Source: Camellia lanceoleosa (lineage: Eukaryota > Streptophyta > Magnoliopsida > Ericales > Theaceae). Taken from it: a DNA stretch of 64,000 nt. The notes below the pieces were generated by a model. The model made no database searches and was not told the origin of the DNA. It was given only the letters and a program-made list of their open reading frames with translations. Shown piece after piece: positions 23,300 through 33,492 of this stretch (the stretch's first letter is position 1; every line of letters begins with the position of its first letter). A program made the translations under genes and the position numbers. Location of the stretch: contig CM045763.1 of assembly GCA_025200525.1 (NCBI GenBank), positions 158,726,246-158,790,245 of the forward strand, in the 5' to 3' direction.

Positions 23300-24353
23300 C
23301 AATGTTAATTATGAGATAAACCATCTTATGAATTGGACTTTGCCCAGAAAGTCGCACACCTCTTTTTTAGTCCTTGGTGACGGCATTTCTAAGATGGCCT
23401 TGATCTTGGATGGATCTACTTCAATTCCCCTCTGCGTAATCAGAAAACCTAACATTTTCCCTGTAGTCACCCCAGAAGTGTATTTCTGTGGGTTCAACCT
23501 CAGTCTGTACTCCCTGATTCGTTTGAAGAATTTTTCCAACACAATGTAGTGGCCTTCCTGCTCTTTGGATTTTACAATCATATCATTCACATACACCTCG
23601 ACTCCTTATGGATCATGTCATGTAGGATTGTGATTGCAGACCTCAGGTATGTAGACCCAGCGTTCTTCAAACCAAATGGCATAACCCTATAGCAGTAGGT
23701 ACCCCACGGTGTGGTGAATGTAGTATTCTCTCTGTCTTCAGGCGCCATCAGGATCTGGTTATACCCAGAAAACCTATCCATGAATGATAGCAAAGCATGG
23801 CTAGCAATGAAGTCTACTAACTCATCAATGTGCGGAAGTAGAAAGTCGTCCTTAGGACTAGCCTTATTCAGATCCTAGAAGTCGACACAAACTCTAATTC
23901 TGCTATCCTTCTTCAGAATTGAAACAATGTTGGCCACCCAAGTCAGATATTTAGATACTATCAAGAACCCTGCATCGATCTACTTGGTGACTACCTCTAT
24001 AATTTTCAGCACCTAATTGGGACGAATCCTGCAGAGTTTCTACTTGATTGGTCGACCTTCAGGGTCAAGAGAGATCTGGTGTTGTATAATCTTAGGATTG
24101 ATTCTAGGCATGTCTTTATAGGACCACACGAAAACATCTTTGAAATCTTTTAATAAAGCGATTAAACGCTCGTGTTCCTCCAAAGACAACGTAGACCCGA
24201 TCGAGACTAAGCGGGGATCCTTCTCAGTACCCACGTTAATTACAATGATCTCATCTATGCAAGGCTTAGCAAGTCTCTCATTCTTTTAGTGAATCAAGTT
24301 TTTCAAAGCCCGAGGAATTTCTTCCTCTTCATTTTCATTAAAATTTTGAAAAT
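23300..24353 (-). pseudogene. Element B: reverse transcriptase (decayed)
   Basis: The RT copies element RNA into cDNA. The minus strand starts with an N-terminal lead-in (LSLEEHERLIALLKDFKDVF near 24125-24185). It then runs through WVANIV and RVCVDF with several stops, FMDRFSGYNQILM near 23755-23795, TPWGTYCYRVMPFGLKNAG near 23665-23710, and YVNDMIVKSK near 23570-23596. The catalytic box is YVND instead of YVDD, so a metal-binding Asp is lost. LGFLITQRGIEV near 23410-23450 closes the domain. At least four in-frame stops and one frameshift are present; two of the stops sit where Gln codons (CAG) are expected. The right end is the solo LTR at 24359. Confidence 0.93.
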
Positions 24354-24838
24354 CATGGTGTAGACACCCTATTTTTGACCATCCTCAAGACTTGGACATC
24401 ATTGTTTGAACACTAGATGATCATCCATGCTCACATTCGTTTTGAGTTCCCGAAGGTCTCCGCTGCGCACCTTGCCTTAGGATCTCTCAACTTGTCTATT
24501 TTGTGCTTGGTTGTGGACCAAGGACTTGTGGTTTTGCTTATGAGGGAAAAGGGTGGCTTGTTGGCCATCCCTACAACCCATCGGCCAAGCCTTGTGCTTA
24601 TCAACCTTGTCTTCTTGCCATCGGCCATTGGTGGTGGCCGATTGACACACTTTTTGGCCGATCGGCACCCTTTTTGGTCGATCGGCCATATATTTTGGCC
24701 GAGACCTTTCCACTTGCTTTTGCAGATATTTTTGTGCCAGCTGTGACAGCTGGTGAGCATAGATTTCATCCTCCATACACATATATGGAGGGATTGAATT
24801 CAAGACCTTAGCTTGTCCAACAAGCTTAGGAATTGAAT

Positions 24839-24848
24839 TTCTATAAGA
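24839..24848 (+). promoter_or_regulatory. TATA-like element in the plus-strand solo LTR
   Basis: TTCTATAAGA lies about 480 bp from the LTR start, followed by a TATATATCACTCTCTC pyrimidine-rich leader at 24898-24945. It sits at the same relative place as the TATA boxes at 20387 and 36437. Confidence 0.4.
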
Positions 24849-26494
24849 AGGGAGACCCCTCTCCCTTTCCAAAGGTTCTGAAATCTTGATATAGAAGATA
24901 TATATCACTCTCTCTCTATATTTTCTCTCTCTCTCTCTCTATATTTGCACTTGTTTATGCTCAAAAGTATAATTTCTTCACACTTTTGCACTAAAGCACC
25001 TAGTGAAACACCATACTCTTGTTGATGAGGTACTTGAGGTTTTTGTTTGAACTCAAAGTTTGGTTTTTAGCTCAGAAAGTTGTTGAAGTTACCTCTTTGA
25101 AGTTGTTCTACAAGGGTGAGTCACTAACCTTCTTTTAAGCTTTGTGTTCATTGCTTACTTAGCCTTATTTGCATGCTTATTTTGGCTTAACTCTCAACTG
25201 TAAAAAGCTTCATTTTCATGTGTTTGAAATGATTGTTTAAGGTCTTGTTGGTGTTGGGGGTGATCTACCCCCTTAAGTGCTTTGTTTTGCCTTGTTTTGG
25301 GCTACCCATTTAGGCTTTTATTTTAGCCTTTGTTTGACCTTTCTACCACTGAATTCCAGAGGAATTTCAGTGGTGGAAAGTGTGTTTTGAGGCCTTAAAT
25401 AGGAGAGGGTCATCCCCTCTCTTTGTGTCTTGCATGCATGTATAGATGGCTCATCAAAGTAGCATGTTTGTCTAGCATGTATTGATTCCATTTCAGCAAG
25501 TTTTTGGCGTTATTTTAGCATGCCTCAACTCTATTTTAGGTTGGTTTGATAGCATCTTGCATGCTTCACATACTTGTAGTGCAATCTTGCATGATAGCCT
25601 AACATGCATCATGTGTTTGAACTATCATTCTAGCATGTTTTGGCTTAACTCCAAGAAGCTTTTGGCCATGTTTTACCATACTTAAGGTCTGATTTGTGTT
25701 GTTTTGGTCATACATGCATCACTTTGTATAGCCATGGTTCATTCTAGCTCATTAGCCTTAAGTTTCCAAGCCACTAGCATGCATTGCTTGGGCTATTCAC
25801 ATGATTTGGCATCATTTGTTATGTAATTTTAGAGCATGTTTCATTGCCATGCCCTCACATTTGTCAGTCTTTCCATGCTTTGAGAAGTTAGTTCTTTATG
25901 CCTTAAGAATCAGCCATTGCATATGCCATTTTGCCTAAGGTTGTAAGCTGCCATATTAGTGTGTATTTGGTCTCATTTTGCCATGATATAACCCTAATTT
26001 TTGTTGTTGAAGTCACCTCATGCTTGGTTTTGATAGGTTCAGTGTAATACTCCTTATTAGCCTTGCAAGTTCATGCTTCATGCCCTTCATGTTAGCTTGT
26101 TTTGGTGATGCTCCATGGATATTTTAAACTCATTTTGGCATGATCTAGGACTGTTTTGGGTTGCCTTGGCTTCATGTATTGCATAGCTATGGTGTAAGTC
26201 CTTTGGCTAGCTCTAAGCTTTGAGCCCACTAGCATGCTTCATTTGTTGTTTGTGTATGATTTAGCCTCATTCGGAATGTAATTTCAGAGTTTACTTCATC
26301 GACACACTCTCGTATTTGTCACTTCTTCATCATGTTTGAGAGTTGTGTTCCTATGCCTAGTTGAGGAGCCATTACATAAGCATGTGTCCTTGGCCCCCTT
26401 TTGTGCCTAAATTTTGGTATGTTGGCCACTGTTTTGGACCCTCTTAGGTTTGTCCATATGCGGTTTAAGTCCACTAAGTGTTGCATTACATGGT

Positions 26495-26705
26495 CCTTAC
26501 CATTGCATGTTTGTTTGCATATTGTTGCATGACATTGTTATTTGCATGTTGTTGCATGTTCATGATGTTTAGCAAGTTGATTAGGTAGCATGTTGTTGCA
26601 TGCTTGTTAGATAGCATGTTGTTGCATGCTTGTTGCATTGCATGTTATCGCATTGCATGTTGTCGCATGCTTGTTGCATTGCGTGTGCATGCCTTGCATT
26701 GCATT
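26495..26705 (+). repeat. GCATG-dense degenerate repeat block
   Basis: At least twelve GCATG words occur in about 210 bp, mostly as TTGTTGCATGCTTG-like near-repeats. Looser versions (CATGCAA-rich) fill 9540-9800 and 18880-19640 in other LTR copies. Confidence 0.75.
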
Positions 26706-28032
26706 GTGTTTGGATAGGGTGTTAGTCCAAACACGAGGAACGAGGGACGTTTCATACTTGAAGTGATGAAACGTGCCTCATTTCTCAGTCGCCGACCCTC
26801 TTGATCAAGCATGATAAAGGTTAAGGCATTTTTGTGCCTTTTGTGCATTCATGTGATATTGATTTGTGCAACTCGGCCTCTTTGGCCATCATGCATTGAA
26901 ATGCGTGATTGATGGCTCGAGAGCCGAGCACTACACTCCTTTGAGCTTTAAACCTAATAAGGAGTGTGGTTGCACACACATTTTCTTGCAAATACACTGC
27001 CATGCCTCTATTTGTGCTCTGTTGCAGCAAAAGGAGAATCTGCAGGAAGTGTTGGCCGATTGACCATCAGAACTACTGACCGGCCATCTTAGTCTGCCAA
27101 TCGGCTATCAATTTGGCCGATAGCCATAAGCTCTGGCCGATGGCCACTCCTCTTGGCTGATGACCTCTCAGCATGTCCATGAGGTGGATCAAAAGTACTT
27201 TGGAGGTTGGCACAGTTTTTGGCAGTCTAAAACAGTGCAAACAGAGGCAACATGAGGCACGGTAGTGGATTTCCGAGCGAAGCCGACCGAGCATGCATCT
27301 CTTTCTTGCCCGCGAGGCCATTTCACTGCTTTTGATTAGTTTGCATGATTAGTCATTCAATTTGTTGTGTAATATCCCAACTAGCATAGTATAGCTATTT
27401 GTTTCGATTTGGTTGTGTAATAATTAAATAGCTAAGTTAGTTAATTAGTTTGGTTTGTAATAATTAGTTTAATTAGCATAGCTAGTTAGCTTATTATTCG
27501 GACTCTCCGTTGAAAGGGCGAATTTTGTAATAAGCGTGCATGTGTGTGATGCATGTCTTCCAACCCCACGTCTTTCTCCCTTTTACTTAACTACTTTCGA
27601 TGGTTAGTTTTAGGGCATATTTCAATTAGCATCCTTATGCTTGCATGTGTGCATCCATTCATCTGTTTTGCATGCACCGAGCTCGGTGCATCATACAAAC
27701 TGCATTGTATTTCAATTCCGATTTGCATACATTTATCAAGTTGCATTTCACATGACATCTTAGAATAGCCGAACCTATCTTAGTTGCATTTTTGCATGTG
27801 TTGCATTAGCCATCTTAACATAAACTAGGATCATGCATGATTTCTAACTAGTTCTTTATTTTGGCTCGAAGTACACTGTGAGTGTTTATGCTTTAGCATC
27901 CTTACATGCGTGTAAGTGCTGCCATGTTTAGCATGCTTGCCATGAGGCTATTTGCTTAACTCTATAACTGCATGAATGCCTGTGGATGAAGGTTGGATTG
28001 CTTGAATTGGAACAATTCATCAAAATACGAGT

Positions 28033-28125
28033 TTTAAGCCCACTTGAAGTGGCAAATCACCATGTTTTCTAAGCCCACTTGAGGGTGGCAAAATCCGCAT
28101 TTTAGCCTACTTGCGAGTAGCAAAA
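28033..28125 (+). repeat. Triple AAGCCCACTTGA repeat
   Basis: Three units at 32-36 bp spacing: AAGCCCACTTGAAGTGGCAAA, the same with GAGGGTGG, and a diverged AGCCTACTTGCGAGTAGCAAA. The first holds the 13-bp palindrome CCACTTGAAGTGG; the third keeps the pairing with changed bases (CTACTTGCGAGTAG). Confidence 0.8.
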
Positions 28126-28652
28126 TGTTTTCAAACAAACGAATATGAAATGTTTTGTTCTAACTTAGGCGATCTAGTCTATACTTGTATGTTGTGCACA
28201 TCACATAGTAAAGCTAGCTAATAAACCGGAATAAGAACGCATGTGCTTTCAAAACAATATATCATGATTAGTAGAGGCCAATCTTTTGATCAGGCGAGCG
28301 GGGGTGCTCATTTCATGACCTTCCCCCCTCGTTCCTAAGTTCCCGAGCTGAGGCAACTTTGGTGATGACGGACACATGGCCTTAGGCACAAGTCAGGGTT
28401 TCTTAAATTTCCCCAAAATAAAATATTTAGGTGGCGACTCTATATCTGGCAAAGCAGTCCATGTTTAGCACTTCTTTATAAAAATCAGTTTTCCAAGATG
28501 ATTTGCCAGATTTGGACTCTTTGGTGATTTATCGGTCTCACATTGCACTTTGTGAGATTAGATTCAGAACCGTGACATGAGTCCGAACTGTAGTAGCTAA
28601 GAACTACGATTCGCGCCCTCACGCGTGGAGCGGAATTTCTTGGCGGTCTATA

Positions 28653-29600
28653 CATGGTCAATGCAATAAATTAGTGGCACAGAGAAGTAAACGAAATCTG
28701 CAGCATTCTCATTCAGAAGTTTTGACTCCTCTTTTACAATAGACTCAAAAGAAAATGCAAAAAAAGACCTAGACAAGACCTTGGCATCCGGGTTACCACC
28801 CCCGAAAGTGCCAGACTTCGACTCACCAGACTGACTCGAATCTGATTCTAACTCAACAGACTCGGTGGAACCAAACTCAGGCTCATCATCCAATTCAGAA
28901 CTGTCAATAAAGCCCTTTTCCAACTGCCAAGTGAGACATAGCGCCCTCAACACGTCTAGATTGTAACTGGTGGAGTCCACTACCAATTCCTCTCCGATCA
29001 CATAAATAGTAAAAGTATCCCCCAAGTTTCCCGTACTGGTCTTAGGATCTATCAGGATATCAACCAATGTTGCTCCTACTCCAACCTCACTGTTGTCTGA
29101 ATCATCATCTTTATTCTGGCTGGCGTTGATGCTCGGATCAACCCCCTCTTTATCACTGTCTTGAAATTGGTGGTTGAAAAGTATTTTGAATCCAGGGAAA
29201 TGTTTTTTTGTTGAGGAATCGACCCAAGGCTTGGGATAGCCACAGAAGGGGAAATCCTCTCATTCTTTGACAAAATGCCCATTCAACGTTCCCCAGATTG
29301 GCTTGTGAACCAGCTGATAGTGTTTCCTGACTCTTTTAGCCTTGGCGTTTTCTCTCATCTCTTCTCCCTTCCTTCTCCAGTCATCTTTTGTGAGCACATG
29401 GCCCAAGCCAACGGCATGTGGATTGTGTGGCACCTCAGCTAGCACCGCAACACCTTTTCTGCCATTCCTTCTGAGCCCTATCCTAGGAATATGCCATAAT
29501 TTGTTCATGAAGTAAATAAACTGAGCTCTAACATACATGCCTTCGTCCTCGGCTAAGATCATCTGTACCACTTAGGCTTCTGCTAGAGTGAATCCAGAAA
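28653..29600 (-). pseudogene. Element B: linker between protease and RT (decayed)
   Basis: It is parallel to 1-1018 of element A. From the right the minus strand reads YVRAQFIYFMNKLWHIPRIGLRRNGRKG, then VPHNPHAVGLGHVLT near 29410-29440 and GTLNGHFVKE near 29260-29290. A stop is followed by an acidic tract (SELDDEPEFGSTESVELESD) near 28840-28910. The Gly-rich GLG blocks resemble the G-patch-like linker of Tat polyproteins. The left end is the CATGG duplication of the solo LTR. Element A shares the order and about the same spacing, which supports a common ancestor. Confidence 0.8.
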
Positions 29601-30290
29601 GAAACACATCTTCATCACTGTGATTGATTTCTAGCAAAGGTGTAGTAACCTCTAGCGGTGGATGAATAGATGAGTTCTCGAAAATAGTAGCCACCCCTCC
29701 CTCATGAGGGTATTTCAACATTTGGTGCAAGGTGGAGGACACAACCTTCATGTAATGTAACTAGGGCCTCCCTAGATGTAAGTTGAAGGTAGCTAGCATA
29801 TCAAGCACATAAAACTCAATCTCATGCTCGGAAGGGCCCACTTGGATCTGTACTTTCACTGTCCCCATGACTTCTTTACTTGTATTGTCGTATGCTCGGA
29901 TCACTTGGGTTGTGGGGATGAAGTATGCAGGCTTCAGGCCTATTGCATAGGCGGTGTAAGAAGGATAAACATTGATAACAGAGTCAGTGTCCACTAGAAC
30001 CACTGGAACCCACTTTCCTATGCACTCAATAAATATGTACAATGGCTTACCTAGGAAGATCAGGCCGACGAGTTGTTCTGGCATAGTATCGATGGATTGC
30101 TTAGCTTTATACATTGCTAACAATACTACCTATCGGTGTATTCGTGAAGCCATAAGAAGGGCCCAAATGGAAATGTCAGCCTGGATCTTTTTGAGTTGTT
30201 TCAGAACTAGCTCCTCCTCTAGCTTCTTCTCCTTTTCCTTCTCAGCCTCTCGGTCTTTTCCTAAGGGTTCAACCTGATCCAAATGTGGAG
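29601..30290 (-). pseudogene. Element B: aspartic protease region (decayed)
   Basis: The minus strand from 30123 reads QSIDTMPEQLVGLIFLGKPLYIF, VVLVDTDSVINV (active-site triad D-T-D instead of D-T-G) and FYVLDMLATFNLHLGRP. A TAG interrupts the RPW motif at 29761, and the frame continues to DEDVFLSGFTL near 29600-29625. Compared with element A, about 60-75 bases between LVGLIF and PLYIF are missing, so the segment just before the active site is deleted. The order gag, protease, linker is the same as in A. Confidence 0.85.
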
Positions 30291-32567
30291 GTTTGAAATA
30301 CTATCCACTCCTTATGACGTCGTCTATTTCCCTCTCATACCAAGTACTATCCGGGATATGATCTCTCAGTCTTTATCTGTATGGGCAAGATGCAAGTTGC
30401 TATCTTCCCACCACTCACCTTTAGCTCCCGACAAACAGTTGTCCAGCTCAACTTGGATCACTACCTCAGGACAAGTAACTCTCTCAGGGCGACAAGATAT
30501 TACATCATTCCGACTATTTTCGATCCTCTCCCATTCAAACTGCCCCAGTACAGCTTCTCATGCAGCGTCTGTAATTTCAACGACACCCAATTCTTGGGTT
30601 TGCTTTTTTGTGCTACTACTCTCTGGCACTTTCCCTTTTTCTTTGGCTTCTCCAGTTACCACAGCTACCACAACTTCTTTCTCCTCAGTTTTAACTCTGG
30701 TTTTCTCTTTTTTGTCGAATTCATTACTCAGCCATCCCCGATTATCAATCATCAGGCTTAAATGAAACCAATCGATTTGGACATTGTCCTGGTCTTGTCC
30801 TTCAAAGAATTGGAGGTTGTCCAAATCTTCCTCAAGATCTGCAAGATCATCTAGCCCTTGGCTTGGGCCATCTTCCCTAACCACATTAAAGTCAACTGAG
30901 GTCAGCAATACTACCTTAGGCTTGGTTCGAGTAACAAGAACAATATAGTGGCTCGGGTCGTACTCCCCCTCAAATAATTCCCTAGAAATTTTTAGTGACA
31001 GACTGGCACTTCCTTCCAAGGTCAAAACCTCATCTTCTTAAGGTGTTGTCACCATAGATTTATGGGGTTCGAATTATGAGTTGGATGTGTTCATCATGCA
31101 TAAGTCTATGCTATCAGGGATAAACAACACCATCTTTGGTAGATGAGAGAGCGTAATATAGACCCTGGGCTTAAAAGTGGGTGGTAGTGTATGGATGAGG
31201 TTGATATTTCTGGGTGGGGGGACTTGGTTGTGGATAGGGAGTGGATTGGTGCCCACATTTGGCTTTTAGGGTGAAGTTATGACTTTGTTGTCAATGAGAT
31301 CTTGAATCTCATAATGTAAGCAGAAGCATCGGTCTGTTTCGTGGCTATGTTGTTGATAGAAAGCACAATACTTGGTAGTATCATGCTTGGGTGGAAGAGG
31401 GTTTGGAAATGGTCAAGGGTCCAAGGATTTCAGATGCCCCTTTTTGATTAACACTTGTATGGCTCGAGATAGAGTCATGTAGAGCTGGTTGAAAATTCTA
31501 CCCAGAGGTTGGGTAAGGTTGGTAGTTTGTGGGCTCATATTGGCAAAAGGGTCAGCAGTTTTGGTGGTGGGGACAACACTCAATTCTGAAGGCCTCGTAG
31601 TTGTGCTACCCTAGGTAGCATTGGAACTGCGAATAAAAGGCCTCTTGGTTGGCTCCTTGTCATCTATGATGATGCCCTGTTTCATTTGCGTCTTCAATCT
31701 GAACTCCTATTTCATGAAGTTCTTTGAATGTGAGTAAGGGAGAACGATCATCTTTCGCAGCAACTTGCTATGAAGATTTTGGGCAACCATTCGGATTTGG
31801 TCTTTCTCTGAGGGTCTAGTGGTCATCATTGATGCCTTAGCCCTCAATCTAGTTACAAACTCGAAGAAGCCTTCCTTTGGTTCATGACGCGTCGCTTCAA
31901 GATCATGAGTTGTGACCTCGATCTCTGTGTTGTAGGAGTATTGAGCAATGAAATATTCAACCAATTCCTCCTAGCTCTGTTTCATTGAGTCCTCCAACTT
32001 AGCATACCAGATGGTAGCTATACCTAACATGGTTCGACTGAAGAGAGACAACTTCTGAAGCCTGGTCAAACCCATTAGTCGCAAGATATCAGAAAATAGA
32101 TATAGATGTACCATTAGTCATTTTGAACCGCTCCAGCAAAGTAACGACAAATTCAGTATACCCATTCTCTATATCTAGAATAGAGTTAACCCCCTGTGCC
32201 TTTTTGAACAGTTTTTCCAGTTTGTTGACTTTGAGCATGGTTGGGTCAACCTCAAATTCAAAAGGTGCCTCAGTCTGGTAAATAGGGGCTCTAGACATCT
32301 GCACTGGAATTAGGTTTGCCTGGACAGGAAAAACCAGAACACCCTCGGTTTGTTGATCTTGAGTTGTAGCAGCATTGGCAGTGGTGCCGAGTATAGGGAT
32401 GGCCACGTTAGGTGCATGCGAAGCAGAAGCAGCAGCTAGTTGCTGTTATTATTGTTACAACCTAGTCCTGACCTCGGCTTGATGGCCATGTCATGCTGGA
32501 GTAAGCCAAATGACTGCTGTAGACAAATTAGTAATTCCTCCAAATCTGATGAGGGATATTGTGCCAT
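30291..32567 (-). pseudogene. gag: Element B: Gag (decayed)
   Basis: A likely start is MAQYPSSDLEELL at about 32567. The Gag core is in two frames: 32406-32089 ends RFKMTNGTS, and 31964-31707 holds VEYFIAQYSYNTEIEVTTHDLEATRHEP. Between them the IDRFDGSSDP segment seen in element A is missing and the frame changes. A knuckle-like stretch near 31350-31390 reads C-x2-Y...H...C, where element A keeps C-x2-H-x4-H-x4-C, so a zinc ligand is lost. An acidic C-terminal part (TDAA-stop, 31025-30558) precedes the protease spacer. More than five stops or frameshifts are present. Confidence 0.88.
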
Positions 32568-33469
32568 TCTTGAAGTAGGTGACTGTGATTGAGGTGAACT
32601 GAAAATAGGTGCACTGAGGGGTGATTACTAAAATAACTGAACTAGTGAACTTTGTCTAATCCTTTTTCGCCTTGTAACTGGTGACAGTGAGGCAAACACT
32701 AGTTGTCCCCGAACAAGATCTCCGACCTTACAAAGTCTTTCGACACGGGTCCAGAGTAATTGGGAGATATTAGAATTTTCTGAAGCTATGGTTTTAGACT
32801 ACCTAGCAAAAGAAACAAAGAAAAGGCAAATAAAATTAGAAATCGAACAGCACCTTAGCCACAATTCTATCAAAACAGACGTGATCAGAGCTGGTAAAAC
32901 TATACTCTCCACTGAATTCTGCCCCATAAACTGACATCAACTATACCACTAATATGAAGCATTCATGTAAAGTTTCACTATTAAGCACATACCAGGTAAA
33001 GAGAGCCAAAACACCCATATGAGGGGGTAGGATTACCCTGTCCTAGTTTTTGGCATGATCTAGGGTTTCACTACTTCAAGCAAGTAGTTTCACAAAATCT
33101 TGCATGTGGGTAAGTATCCAGTCCTATGTTTGGAATAGTCACAATGGCTTTACTTTATGCACTAGGCCGAATGGTCGAAAGGGTACCTCGGCAAGATTAC
33201 CTAATATACCTTTCACACCTAACATGGAAAAGTGAAAGGAGGATCAAGCGGTACGGCAGTAATCCAGATCCGAGGGTTGTGTTTCCAATGTGGTAGAGCC
33301 CACGACTGGCCAGCCTTTGGGCAAGCTTTTTAGGCATGACTCCGGCAAGCCGTCGAAAAATAACATATGGAAAACACAGTGACTTAGAGCACCACGAAAA
33401 AGTAATGCAATGAACATATATCTTTAAATAAAATGTCACATCATGAAGTTCAAGTCAAGTTCTCTAATC
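32568..33469 (-). other. Element B: untranslated leader
   Basis: No gene is seen. It aligns with the leaders of A (6726-7612) and C (47121-47590), including TTTTCTGAAGCTATGGT near 32777 shared with 47230 and a GCACTAGGCCGAATGGTCG block near 33160. Confidence 0.65.
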
Positions 33470-33487
33470 TCCCCAGCAGAGTCGCCA
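33470..33487 (-). other. Primer binding site of element B (tRNA-Arg type)
   Basis: The minus strand reads TGGCGACTCTGCTGGGGA, identical to 7613-7630 and also five bases inside the LTR end at 33493. It fixes this LTR as the 5' LTR of the gag at 32567. Confidence 0.88.
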
Positions 33488-33492
33488 GAAAC

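Larger units (their letters stand above)
24359..28652 (+). mobile_element. Solo Tat-like LTR (plus strand) inserted between linker and RT of element B
   Basis: It is 4294 bp, starting TGTAGACACCCTATTTTTGACC and ending GGCGGTCTATA (expected TCTACA). Exact CATGG duplications at 24354-24358 and 28653-28657 flank it, and the linker/RT sequence rejoins as in element A (positions 110-130). Landmarks in order are a GGCCGATCGGCC-type cluster (24540-24710), TATA-like CTATAAGA (24841), a CT-rich leader (24904-24944), a GCATG-dense block (26495-26705), a second cluster (27055-27170), the AAGCCCACTT triple repeat (28033-28125) and the TGGCGACTCT decamer (28432-28441). There is no primer site or coding sequence. 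Confidence 0.93.

Noticed and set aside
24477..24908. 143-codon minus-strand frame in the solo LTR
   Set aside because: It is antisense across the promoter region of the LTR, with no homologue in the other LTR copies.
30283..30765. 160-codon plus-strand frame
   Set aside because: It is the antisense shadow of the gag/protease remnant of element B, Ser/Phe-rich as expected from the opposite strand.
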